From assembly GCA_001695595.3 (NCBI GenBank), contig MBPM02000121.1, forward strand, positions 62,001 to 126,000: 64,000 nt of DNA, read 5' to 3'. Of the stretch, positions 35,597-47,401 are shown piece after piece (position 1 is the first letter of the stretch; every line of letters begins with the position of its first letter). The notes beneath the pieces were generated by a model, which did not search any database, was not told the DNA's origin, and worked only from the letters and a program-made list of their open reading frames with translations. Source of the DNA: Plasmopara viticola. Its lineage: Eukaryota; Oomycota; Peronosporomycetes; Peronosporales; Peronosporaceae. A program made the position numbers and the translations under genes.

Positions 35597-38500
35597 CTAA
35601 GTAGTGAAGGACCGGGCTGACAAACCCGACTGGAAGCATAGAGGTGGTTTAAGAGCCTGTGGTTGAGTGACCCCAGTAACGTAAAATATACGAGACAATA
35701 ATCACACACTGAGTCTGGACTGTCGACTGACGAGTGAGGTACTCTACTCATCTTTTTATAATTACCTTTTGACTTCGTAGGGCTTGAAAGAATATGTCTA
35801 GATGGCACGTAAGGCAGGAGATAGCGCCTTGTAAAGATCAACAGAGAGCGCGATAGGTACATTACCCATTAATCTGGCTACAGTGCCGTTATGAACTGTT
35901 CGCCTTCCGATATTTGACTGCATTCTATAGCAGGCGAAGCTGACTGGAGGCAACTTCCAAACTTAGTTTGGGGCCGGCGTGAATATTTGGGTACGCAGCG
36001 TACGGTGTTTGTGTGGAACACGATTTTTTTCCAGCACTAAAAGTTTGTCTGAATGAGTAGTCTAAAACTTCGTTTTGTACAAGTCTGTGATACATCTCTA
36101 TTCTTTGCTTCTATATAATTTGGCAAAATGATTGTCATTTAAGAGTCTTTCCTGGACCTTGTGCAAATCAATATTTGTACGGATAGACACGTGCGATGTT
36201 TAGCACCTGCTTATTGCGTTTAATCGTATCAACCTCCGCCTGAGCGGAAACTTTTACCCTTCTGATCGAACTTGTGAAAAACCGAGTGGTCTAATGCGTA
36301 CGTAGACCATGGTTGATCTACTACGCAAGCGGAGCATATTTACTCTAATACGTAGAGCGTAGCCGATTCAATCCTGCGAAGTTGGTCACATCGTGCCCAA
36401 CTATCGTGCCGGTCGCTCTCATTTCCAATCACGTATTGAAAGGACCATCTTTCAAAACCCAAAAAGCTCTCACTGAATGATGTACAATTTTCGCTAATAG
36501 TAGGCTACCGATCACACCGGCCGATAATTACCGATATAACATCCATTTCTACAGATCAACTTTCGATTTCGTTAGCCATTTTACCGCAACCACTTTCTGT
36601 CCGCATGACATACACACCATTGACAGACGTCCTTAAGCTCTGAGTTTATACCACGACAATGTTCCAAATTGAGCTTTTGTTTCCGCAGGTCTCAAAGCAG
36701 CTTGTCGTAGAAATAGACTTTTGTATTCGTAGTGCTCAATTACTGACTTCCAGCTCTGCAGCAAGCCAAACGTCCCTGCAAGCGGTCTTCGACTTAGACC
36801 ATCTGTTGACAGAAGATCCGTAGCCCGCATCTTCGCTTGTCATTTATTGCCAACATCGTTATATCTTGGTAGTGCGGCGGTTAATTTCTCGTAAAATGAT
36901 GACGAGAAGTATTTTATGGTCATCCAAGAGCTTGAGATCAACGCTAGAAACTGAGACTCAGTCGGCTATTTTTTAAAATCAAATGATTCGTTGCGAAGAA
37001 ACGCATACACGTCTTCACGAGCAAGTCGCACAATCGGAAACCCAAATAGCCGTGAATCGTCAAGGTAAAGGCCGTCTAAGCATTAAGCGGTTCCGTTCTC
37101 TATTACTTAAAGGACATGCGAGCCATCTCTTTCGCTCAAGATCGAGCTGTAATTGACATAAAGGAGCTAGAAGCGGCGATTTTCGTTGTACAAGAGTAAG
37201 TGACCCGCCTGCACTACTCTAATCACTATGGTGTTCACGAGCTTCAGTAGTAGACTGCTGCCGAGTCTCTCTGTCCTTTCATAGATCTTAGTAATTTGAT
37301 CCGATCAGCCATCCATATGCCCTGTCTTCTCGATCACAAACCGTGAGAAGATGTCAGTGTAACCGTCCTCGGTGGGATGCGGGTAAAACCCATACGTACA
37401 AAGCTCGATCTTCTAAACCTTTTAACACCAATATGTTGCAGCTGATGTAGTATCGTAAAATTAGTTTAAGGCTCGGCAGACAGCACGCATTCACGGCAGA
37501 GTCATTAGCAGATGCATTAGGATCAGAATGTCTTCTATCTAATTTGGCTCTACTCCAAAATAAGCAGGACAGGCTTACTCAATTTCTGCCCAAAGAAGTC
37601 TTAGTTCCTCAGCGGCTTCATGAGGACTAACATCCAGCGTCGAGTCGTCTCACCAACTTTGTTTGTACCTCCGTAGCTTCATTGACCTGAGCACCTTCCA
37701 CTAAAGTTCGCTGAATTTATACTAACTTGTCTATCGTCTGGTTGCTCTCTCTGTAAACTCTGATCTGCAGAATTCTGCAGCGACATACTCATCAAGACGG
37801 CAAATTGTTATAAAGTAATACGTAAGAAGTACTTAAAGCTCAATCGCATCTTCTCGCTTCTATAAACATTCGATACTTTCTCGTATCATGGTCGGCACAA
37901 GATAGAAATCTACGAAATTAACTTGTCACTTTTCCATTGGCCTAGCTCAACGTCAATTCAGCACGGTTTAAAGTTTTCAGTAAGTTTGAAGCAACAACGA
38001 TTAAAAAATGCGCTAGAAGATCTTTTTCAGATAAATCTGATCAATGTTCCGCGTGAACGTTGCGATCTGGTCATCTTTTTAAATTTGTTTTCCTATCGTG
38101 GTGGAGAGATGGTGCGGTCTGATATCGGCGATCACGTCAAGCAGTTCAAATTTACGAGTCTTAAAGATCGCAGAACACAACGATCCGTGGTGTAATCAGC
38201 CCTGACTTGTATCTTGTCTGTCGCATTCCGCGTTTACTCGTAAGCAATCGACCCTTGTTCGAAAAACCATTAAATTCAATATAAAGTTTTTACTTCTCTC
38301 CGCAATTAATTCGTATTCCTGTCGGAAGATCAGCCATTCTACCATTAATCTCCATACATATTTGACGCTCTTTTCTTCTTATCCCGAAATAAGTCTTTAC
38401 TCACTAGTGATCATTTTATTTACCATAATCTGCACGAATCAATCCAGTGACTCATTCAAATTTGTTTTTCAAGCATCGGCCCCAACATGCGAATTTATAA

Positions 38501-40859
38501 ATCGTCTTTATCCTGTAGCCCGAAGTTAGAATCTGAGTCCTTCTATCTCTTACTGCTTCATGTTAGACAAATTATTTCGAATATTTATTCGCTTAAGTTT
38601 TTATAACACTGCATGGCTTCAAATTGGCGCACTTCAATTCTCATTTGCTCGAGCTCTTTTAGCAAAGGTCCAAAAATATATATTTTTCAAAATTTATGCC
38701 GGCTCACTGTACTCTTTCCACGAGCAAGGAGCTCAAGTTCCACCGTTTTCAGTGATCCAAGTCTGTGCTGACAGTTGCCTCTGCGTCGACGTTTCTCGTA
38801 CGGCGACCAGACTACAGGTCGACGAATAATATTTTTCCTTTATTACCATTCACTTCTTGAAAGCCCAAGCGATTCTATAATTTACCGCGTGCTGACCCAT
38901 TTATTGCTTCAAACGAAAAAGTCTATGCCACATATGGGCTTATATATACAACCATCTTTACGCGGTACGCGGTATAATCACACTCGCACTCAGCCACTTG
39001 TCATGATATAATAAGGCTGTGGACCCTTACTCGTCCTCTAATCGCTTTCTATGATGTTTGCAATAATCAAAAATAATTACGCTGATACTGCCGTTTAGAC
39101 GGCATCATGACCATTGCGGGTGCAACTTTGCAAATTAGTGCTTTCAAGTATTACGTCGCCTCTTCACTTCTATCAATGTAATGACTAGAATGAGATGCCA
39201 CCATAGATTCAATCCTGTACTTTGTTAAAGGTAAATGCTGCTCCACATACTTGTCCAAAATAGGTAACTTACATATTTTCAGTGCTCGGGTCGGAATTTG
39301 CGCCTTTCGTTTGGCAGATCCGAAGGCTTGAGGTTGGCAGTTTACTTTAGCGCGCAGTCTCTGCTTTAGAATACGAGCAAGCACCATAACACTAATCAAG
39401 TCTGGTTTTGATCATGTCGGATGACTTCCTTGAGCATAATTTGTCAAAGCATACAATTTATCATGACTGTTGGCGATTTTCTTGAGGCTATCTATCCTTT
39501 CGTCTAAGCCACTACATAGGTCCTACCATATCGAGACTTAGTTTTTCGTTGAAAATGTAAAGACGGCACATGATCGATAGCAATGTAGTAAGAATATCTG
39601 GGCGCTTATTTATTACCCGAGCTCACCTTTCTCTAAGCAATGGGTGTCCCACAATTAACACATTGTCTTACCCATACTTATAATTTCCTATTCAGAACAC
39701 ACCAGGGGAATTGCTGCTTGGTTAATGACTGGTTTGCCTAAGTACTGGGAGCACTTTCTCTAGCCTCGCATGATATTTGTGCAGAACGTCTTGCTGTAGG
39801 CCCTCAAGTATAAATTACTTCACGCTGCTCAAATTCGCCAGTCGAAAAGCAGTACGTCTTTGACGGCCCCTAATTCCTTGTATACTTGCCATTGGAGAGC
39901 CGAGCAGCTTCGGTGCAGAGATAAATCTGCGCTGAGGCTACTCGGCTCTACGATTAGATACGTTTTTTACCATTTATTTGCTGCTCTGAGCTCTAGCAGT
40001 AGCAAATGCCAAGCCGGTGAGGCAAAAGGCATTCAACTTGTGAAAAAAAATACATACAACTTCTATATCTAGTCAAGAGCTCGCGCTTTTTTTTGCCTTC
40101 GAGCAATTAAAGCCTAAACTCCATGACTATGTTCACGAGATAAGCCTCTATGAGGTCTCCACCATTTGAACGTCACTCTGCAAACAAGACAAGATCAGTG
40201 ACTGTGCTTATTACGCTAAGCATAGATCTATACTGAGCTCTTGAGTCTGCATGGAAGAGGCGGAAATGGGGAGTACAGCCACGGACACACTTGCTTATTC
40301 GTACTAGTTCGAATCGTCAGCTTTTCGTTTTAAACCAAATTATAGGCATCGTGAAGTCGCTGACACGGGTTCAGTTCCAATGGACTTGCCGAGCTGGGCA
40401 ACATCAGCAAATTTAACGATGGTAAGCAAGGACACATATCGCGTTCTTATCCTGTAGAAGTCCGACGAAGTGGATCGTTGCCTTTTCCATGGACTTAAAA
40501 GGCTCGCTAATAAAAACCACGCCCTCAAAGCCAGACATTCTGGAAAAGAACAAAGCTCGCATGATAGGTGTGTAGTTGATGTACCTTGTAGAGCTTAAAC
40601 TTCAAAAGCTTGACAGCCCTTTAGAGAAAATTTTCAACTGCTGGTTGTGCACTTAAATGTACAAGAGTATGAGCCTTTTTAAATTCTTAGAAGATTTGGT
40701 GCGTCAAGAGGTTTTGGTTATCGGCAAACAATTGCCGTCTTCCAAAGTATATCGAGTTATGCTAAAAGCCAAAATGGAAAGTAGCCAGTTCATCTCAACT
40801 GGTTGATAAAAATTGTAGACACTTATAAGGGTAAATTAGACCTGGCTGTAAAATTTATG

Positions 40860-42560
40860 GACAAAGTTACCTCTTGTTCATGATATTGATAGGTAGGACA
40901 TGATACTAGGCATGCCGTGGCTAGAAACACACGAGCTGTATCAATAAGTTGCTATAAATGTCAGACGCGTGAAATAGATTTTTGGCGATTCATGAGCTCA
41001 TCCATATTGTGCGAAATGCTGCTCCAACAAGAATCTTCGAGTATAGACTCGAGAAAGACATATGAGGTATCGAAAGGTTAATTTATCGCCACGGCAGAAT
41101 TAAGGACGTGTTAAAGTCTTTATAGCGGACAACTAAGCTCCACTGATATCACCAGCAGATAAAAACGCCAAAAATATTGTTGCAAATGTAAATGGCATAG
41201 TTTTACTGATACAATCAGCTGTAGATAGTTAAGTTCTGGAATTGAACTTAATAGACTCGCAAGACACAGTTAGAGGCGCAGGTCTACAGGTGAAAAATTA
41301 TCAAGAGCTAGAAGTGTATATCTGCTACAAAAAAAGTGAAAGCGATGCAGTTTCGATTCCTAGGTGCTTCGAGGTCGAAAAACTATTTACACGAATACTT
41401 AGTAGTTAAGGAGCACTTAAACCGGAGGTGATGCTAGATGTGTCAGAGTAGCTAAACTACAAAAAGCTCGAAGCTGCAGAGTTCTTATCAAAGGCAAATG
41501 TCGAAAATTTATCGGAGTAGTGTTCCGAAAGAGGCAAACTTTTCTTGATAGTTAAAACGATTTTTTCATTCAAGACAAAGATGTCTTGGATCAGCCTTGT
41601 AGGCAGCGTTCATTGCGCCCGGGCTCGAAGATTTTGAAAGATCTCAAGGATCTGGTATAACACTTCTGTCCAAAGACCCACCATGAAAATGTTCACCAGA
41701 TTGAAGATTGAGGCTCGCGATTGATCTTGTGCTAGGCACAAAATACTTTGTCCCCGGATAGTGAACGATCCCGCTAGAGCAATGTAGGCTCATTGATATC
41801 TTCTTTACTGCTAATAATAACATGGTACTGAAGTCGAAATATTTGCACTCACTACTAATTTTAATGCTTAGGATCCGAGAGAGAGGTGGCAAGTTATTCG
41901 TGCTCATAATAAACTAAACAGTGCAGCGGCACCTATACAAACATCCATTCCAGAAGAAGGTGTTTTTGAAAGCGTGCCCGGTTGTACGCTATAAAGTGCA
42001 CTGGATTTGGTAGGTGGCTACAAGCGAATCCGAATGAGGAAGTCAAATTTTTCCATATCGGCGGCTAGTACGCCTAGGTGCATGCAGTAAGAATACTATT
42101 AACTTCCCCAGCAACGTTCGACCGTTTGAACACACAGTATGTTTTTACTACTACGGGCTTTCAACTGGACTTTTTTTACAATACACAGATGTCCGTTGCC
42201 GCTTTCAAGGGATCAACCGACGCTAGAGGTCTTTTGAGACCACCTGAGGCAATAGTCCGAGACCATGAGGACCAATAAACATTATGCCATCATAGCAAAT
42301 GTTACGTAGCAAAAAAGAAGACTCAAGTCCTCGCCTTTCTAACTAGCCGTGGGGCTAGAGCAGACCCCGACAAAGTAAAGCTACCTCGGCTTTGAATTTA
42401 AATTTTACTGGAATTGCTAGCACCGGGGTTTTTCTAGAATTTCAAAAAAAGCCTTCGGCAGGCTGTAGTCCTCACTTTGTCGGATGAGGTAAGCAGTTTA
42501 GCGTCGTTTGTAACGCTTCCGCCTATGTCCTCAGTTATGTATTATTGCAGATTAACGATA
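40860..42560 (+). mobile_element. Ty3/gypsy pol relic (protease and reverse transcriptase)
   Basis: Forward order fits gypsy pol. A protease-end motif DMILGMPWLETHEL lies at about 40896-40937. A degraded linker follows, with IDLVLGTKYF near 41720-41750 matching the 'HEIDLVPGTKYC' part of oomycete gypsy. The RT fingers/palm read DLVGGYKRIRMRKS near 42006-42047 and SPATFDRLN near 42105-42131. Many stops and frame changes occur; the catalytic YxDD box cannot be found. It is dead. The ~480 bp from here to the FAM227 gene shows nothing recognisable. Confidence 0.7.
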
Positions 42561-43039
42561 TACTTTGAGGGAGCATGATGCTCCTGTTAGCGGCATTTTG
42601 ACTGTGAAAAACTTTTTGATTCCACTACATTTTGGCGGCCCAACTTGTACAAGCGAGTGGCCAAGTAAGTTCAACTAAAGGGTCGATTTATTGGTCAGCT
42701 TCTTTGCAAAGGTTGCCAGTACCAGTACTAGGACTTTTGGAATTCAATAAATTTCGACAGTTTTCGTTGGCTTGCCGGAAACTTATCACAGTGGATTTGT
42801 GTGTCACTAGAGCAGGACAGTACATTTGACAATTGTTCCAGCTAATATATTTGGTAACAATAAAAAAAGCTGTTGATGGATATGATATCTGAAAATCATT
42901 GGCCTTCCGCGATTTGCCACAGCATTTCTACAAACGCTGTTCCCTAAAAATTGGTTTGCGCACGTCTAAAGATATCTATATGGTCGGTCATCCGCGTGCT
43001 AGACGAGACACTGCGCAGTAAGTGGGCTGCGGCATACAT

Positions 43040-44905
43040 CTACCATTTGAATTCTTGTAAGATTCCAGCGGAAATACCGGGGGTTCCAGTGGTAGTTGCC
43101 TCTTCACTTGAATGCTTGCGGCTCATAAGGGCGGTGCAATATGCCCGCAACCCTTTTTTTCCACTGCTAAGCACCAAGTCTCGCATTTCATGCAACATAG
43201 CGATCTCGCGTGTGGTGCTTCTCTGCTCTTTTTGAACCTCTCGTTTGTACCTTTCGTGTTGGCACTGGGCTTCATCTGCGTAGTATTTTTGCATTTTCCG
43301 TTGGTAGCTACATAAGGCATAAAGTAAGCTTAAATTCGCCAAAACACAAACACTTTTCCACGTACAATTTGTGGAAAGTGTCTACACCGCCGACCACACA
43401 ATCTGCCGATGGTGTAGTGCGAAGCACAAAATTGTCCTTTTTCACATGTTTGGTAGGCGAACGGAAGTACTGCTCCATGAGAGGGCTAAGCTGGGACGTA
43501 TTAAAGTATGCACGCTGCTGATGATGTCGAATGCGAGGCGTAGTGTCAAATCTTTCCTCGTTATTGATAGTGGTATTGTAGGCCCCGACCTCTTGAGCTT
43601 CCAAAGTGCTGGCAGATTGGTAGTCTCTAGTTGCAGCAAACAAAGACCCATTATTAAAGGCTGCGAGATGCTGGGAAACTTGCGGCGACAAAAGCCGTGG
43701 AAGGTGATATTTCTCGTCGGTTCCGCAAATCCTGCTAGACCCAGCCTCAGCTTTCATTTCGTCAAAAATTGCTCCTGCTGACGCGGATGCTGCCAATTTT
43801 CCTAATGGCCTTGTCCTGGTGGCGAAGTCATCAACCACCGCTTCTGGAAAATATTGTCGTCTCATGGTTTGCACGGATCTCAAAGTCATCTTAAGACCCA
43901 GTAGCAATTGGCACACGAAAAGATAAACTTCAGTTTTAAAATCCACTGTGTACAAATGGCGAGAAGCCGGAAAAAGATAATAAAATCCAAAGCAAATACC
44001 GCTAGCAACGGCGTACGGATAAATGCAAAGCAAATTATCCCTGGTTTCCGATAGCGTCGTAGTAATCATTTTTACATATTTGGCGCTGATTGCATCTGCA
44101 AGTGCTCTTTGTTGTACCAAAGAATCCCTTTGAAAGAAATGACAGAATACTAGCCAAAAAAAATCCTCAAAGAGGGCTCCTGACAACTTGGACAGCAAAA
44201 ATTGCTTAAAACTTGAGCGTCTGAAGTTGATGTGGAATCGCTCATATGTGTGTATCAAAAGTAGATTAGTGTTCATAAAAATACTGTCCTTCGTACTCAT
44301 CACTTCCTCCCCAATTTCCCTTTTAGTCAGTTCATAAGTATAACTCTCCACCGTACGGGTGATGTGGCTTTCAATGCTGACTTGCAATTGTTTCTCGACC
44401 TGACTGCGCGCATTGCGTCGATTGTCACCCTTGTGCAAGTCCAGTTTCTTCTTGTTGAGCTCTTGCTATGTGAGCATGAAGATGAAAAGGCAACAATTAA
44501 CATTTGTTATTACAAAGCGTAGCATACCGTTTGCGCTGTATCATCCGAGCCATGAAGCCCTTCTAGCACGGCTTGGTTGCTCGCAAGCGTCGACGTCGAG
44601 ATTACGCGGCTTTTAGCTGTCATTGCTCCTCGACTATCCAGCAAGTCGACATATGGTGGTACCAACTTTGAGCAATAGTCCGAATCAACCCTCAAGTCAC
44701 ACTCTAGACCATGCATGCGATTGCGAGCTGTCAAGTAAACAGTCAGTACAATCAAAGTACAAAAAAACAAAAATTTTAAACCTGTCGTCTGAAGGGATTT
44801 AAGGCGCGCCGAGACTATGCTGATCATTTGCGCTGTAATTGCCTCATTTTGGTGAAGCGGCTGCTTCACCTCTCGTTCGTCACCTTCCTTCCCTTGATAC
44901 GCCAT
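43040..44905 (-). CDS. FAM227-family protein (cilium/flagellum-associated)
   Basis: Four exons, complement(join(43040..43307,43366..44465,44528..44727,44782..44905)), encode 563 residues. Introns are 58, 62 and 54 bp with GT-AG ends and every junction keeps frame. The FAM227 domain is centred on residues about 125-270: ALFEDFFWLVFCHFFQRDSL (the FW signature), AKYVKMITTTLSETRDNLL, PYAVASGICFGFYYLFPASR and a final LLLGLKMT. The C-terminal part is polar and ends in a coiled coil recovered only after the third splice (FYQRKMQKYYADEA...). FAM227 proteins occur mainly in ciliated eukaryotes; their biochemical role is unknown. A flagellar role in zoospores is inferred, supported by the SF-assemblin gene 1.3 kb away. 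It lies in the same orientation as the coiled-coil gene whose end is 214 bp upstream. Confidence 0.85.
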
Positions 44906-45013
44906 CCGAGGAACTTGTATAAGGGCGCATATTTACAGACTTAAAATGCTATTTTTATAACGCATTGTATTATGTATGACGTTGCATGCGAGATGCAGAG
45001 TATTTTTGAATGT

Positions 45014-45037
45014 GATGAAAGGACCGCTCCTTTCATC
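45014..45037 (-). other. 10-bp hairpin downstream of the coiled-coil gene
   Basis: gatgaaagga-ccgc-tcctttcatc, a perfect stem 83 bases beyond the stop of the minus-strand gene at 45120-45879 and before FAM227. On the minus strand it would fold in the 3' UTR. A role in 3' processing or stability is speculative. Confidence 0.4.
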
Positions 45038-45119
45038 GTTTTTGTAGATCCACCTTTGGTTACCAACGATTAAGCTTATTTTCGAAGAATAATTGGTGTT
45101 GCAGTCGAAAAACAATCTC

Positions 45120-45879
45120 TTAATCCCACAATGAATCGCTCATTAATTTAAGCTCCTTCTCTTTTTTTCTACTACGCTGCAGCTTCTGCACCTGCAACGA
45201 CTCGCCACATCACGTTAGCCCTTAACATAACTTCCACAATGAAACAAACTTGATACGCACTGCAAATCGAAGTTGTTGTTCGTGATCACGATTGCTTCTC
45301 TCAAGCTCTTCAACCTTTGCTTGTAGGAAGGCCACCTGCGAATTTTTATCTAAGACGTCACGAAGCTGAATTTCCAGTTTGCTGATTTCTTTGCGAGATC
45401 TTTCACGAAGTTTGTGCTGCAATGTTTAATTAAAAAAATGAAATATACGTAAGTAACTCAGCAATTTTCCAACTCACCTGCTGATGCAGAAGTTGCGCAG
45501 CAATTTTCTCTCCAAGTGCTGCGGCCTCGCTGCACTTAATGCGTAGTGTGCCTTCTTGCTCCAAAAAATAGAGTAAAAGATCATTTTTTTCGCTCGACCC
45601 GATCCTTGATAACGCCGTTTTTAAAGCTGGCAATGTATAACTGTCATCCTCTTGACAGTTGTTAACTTGACTTTGCTCTTGGTCTTTCTCACGCTGCCAT
45701 AAGTCATGTAGTTGAGTTGCTAGACTCTCAATCGGCATCGACGATTGGGACAAATCGGAAGTAGTGTAGGCATCTTTGTTGGCGCTTGCAGTTACCTTAG
45801 TATCCATTATGGAAGAAAACGGGGATTCGTTTATCGTTTGTTGAGTGGTCCAAGTTTGAAGAGCAGCATGAGCTTTCAT
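45120..45879 (-). CDS. small coiled-coil protein, unknown function
   Basis: Three exons, complement(join(45120..45191,45261..45416,45478..45879)), give 209 residues; introns of 69 and 61 bp have GTGCG/CAG and GTGAG/CAG ends. The N-terminal part (1-60) is polar and low complexity. LPALKTALSRIGSSEKNDLL leads into a long helix. The second exon is strongly coiled coil (RKEISKLEIQLRDVLDKNSQ, then KVEELERSNRDHEQQL) and continues into exon 3 (QKLQRSRKKEKELKLM). The frame continues upstream of the ATG only to a nearby TGA, so the start at 45879 is chosen. It lies between FAM227 and the divergently transcribed SF-assemblin gene, which suggests, but does not prove, a flagellar or basal-body role. Confidence 0.75.
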
Positions 45880-46220
45880 TGCTCGCTGCAAGCGTATAGG
45901 AGCCGAAATCTGTCAGAAATGGTAGGAAACATTTTCAAAGGTGATTGTGCGCAACAGGGAAACCACATACAAAATTTTGTAAATTGGGTCCTTCAACACT
46001 GCTAAACGACGAAGAGCGCGACGGTGATGTCATTCTTTTTCTTTACGTCTAGGAATGGGCCATTTGACATTTTACTGAGGAGTCGTGGTTACAACTACTT
46101 ATATGACATATGACGTTTGTAATAGTATCCAAAATCTCGCAATGTAGGGTCGCAATACAACCATAACTCAGGCGCGAGATATCATCGCATCAAACACAAT
46201 CAGCGAGTGATTGCAACGAA
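45880..46220. promoter_or_regulatory. divergent promoter of coiled-coil gene and SF-assemblin
   Basis: 341 bp separate the two ATGs on opposite strands. A pyrimidine-rich TCATTCTTTTTCTTT (46030-46044) resembles an oomycete initiator in the SF-assemblin direction, though it is rather far from the ATG. Co-expression of the pair during sporulation would be expected if both serve the flagellum. Confidence 0.4.
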
Positions 46221-47209
46221 ATGGAAAAGGAAGATAATCACGTTGCAGCACAGACGGCGACACGTAGCAAACTGGAAGAACTTATGGGCAGCTTTACTGT
46301 ATTTGACGATGTCATGCGCATTGGAACGCAGGTATTTCGTAAGAGTCTTTCAATTGAGTCTGATTACGCGTTACTTGACAAATTTGCTATGTGCGGCTTA
46401 TGATGTCGTTTCTTTCTAGCAACGACGAGAAAAAGATGAGCATTGCTTGGCAGAAATGCGTCGGGAAATGAGCCGTCTAGAGCACAAGCTCGAGGCGGAG
46501 ATAAAGAAGCGGATTGAGATGAACAAGTCGCTCCAGAATTACTGCGACGACCAAATAGCGCAGATGACAGCATCCTTCGAAAATTTGCTAAGTGATCGCG
46601 CAAAACATGTCGACGATCGACTTGACATTCTCACTCAAGAGATTGATAGTCTTCAAGCTCTTGTGGCCAAAGAAAAGGAAGAAATTCCGACCATAATTGA
46701 AAGCAAAACGAACGAGCTTACGCAGAAGCTTGTCGGTTTCATGGATTTATTTGAGAAAGAGCGACTGCGACGTACTAACCAGGAAGCAATAATTTGGAAA
46801 CGCTTGAGTGATCATGAGCATGTGACGGCCGAAAGCTTGGAGCGTGAGAGGGTAAACTAGCCAAAATGTAGATCTGGCAAAGATACTAATGCTTTTCGCT
46901 GATTGTATTCTTAGCACGATCGCGAATTAAAGTATTCCGATCTAAAGATCGCGCTAGACACGTTTACATCTACTCGAACTCGCGGAAGTGAAAAATTTCA
47001 CGCTTTTACACAAAGAGAAATCGCAAATATCCAGAACGCGTTGGTCGCGGAAGCACAGGTACAAGAAATTGCGTTCACGAAATTATGCTAAATTAACAGC
47101 ATTTTCTCAGGCACGAGAGCGCGAAGATGATGAGATTGTGGAGGCTTTGAACCGCTACACTGCCAAATTACAGGACAGCCTAAAGATTATTACAAGTCCA
47201 GACGCTTAG
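46221..47209 (+). CDS. SF-assemblin / beta-giardin family protein (flagellar root fibre)
   Basis: Four exons, join(46221..46331,46420..46851,46915..47058,47111..47209), encode 261 residues, the usual size; introns are 88, 63 and 52 bp. The protein is a short head plus a long continuous coiled coil: the first exon holds the head (LEELMGSFTVFDDV), and the rod carries MRREMSRLEHKLEAEIKKR, QMTASFENLLSDRAKHVDDR, KEEIPTIIESKTNELTQKLV and FEKERLRRTNQEAIIWKRL, all typical of SF-assemblin. It ends after LNRYTAKLQDSLKIITSPDA. These proteins polymerise into 2-nm filaments of striated microtubule-associated fibres at basal bodies, and in non-flagellate stages organise centrosomal fibres. Its intact state suggests the organism still makes zoospores, or retains the gene for division. 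Confidence 0.93.
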
Positions 47210-47401
47210 GCATTTCTGGTCACAAAAGAATATGAGTATGTCTCATTTATAGGCTATCGTAGCGGTGTAATAGTAACAATGATGTTAATATTGGTACTTT
47301 CTGTCTCTTTTACTGTTTAAGATTCATGGGTTTTTTGTTGTGGCTACAATTATTGCTAGATAGGGTTTTACACCTCCGCTACCAAACCAAGATCCTGGCA
47401 A

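Larger units (their letters stand above)
21302..40859. other. long gene desert (about 19.5 kb)
   Basis: No intact gene was found on either strand. Open frames are short, most begin at TTG/GTG/CTG, and they lack motifs. Supported contents are listed separately: palindromes at 23266, 26733, 30265 and 32015, a copia-gag-like relic at 27509, repeat blocks at 28300-28750 and a protein-like frame at 35330. Near 34910-34960 tgtgtcacattcgtggtgacacaagtgac resembles the sequence near 4350 and may be LTR debris. Forward frames around 33700-33950 and 34230-34440 look weakly protein-like but cannot be assigned. Confidence 0.5.

Noticed and set aside
18050..43039. Search for RxLR, Crinkler or NLP effectors in the repeat-rich desert
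   Set aside because: No frame combined a signal peptide with RxLR-dEER or LxLFLAK motifs.
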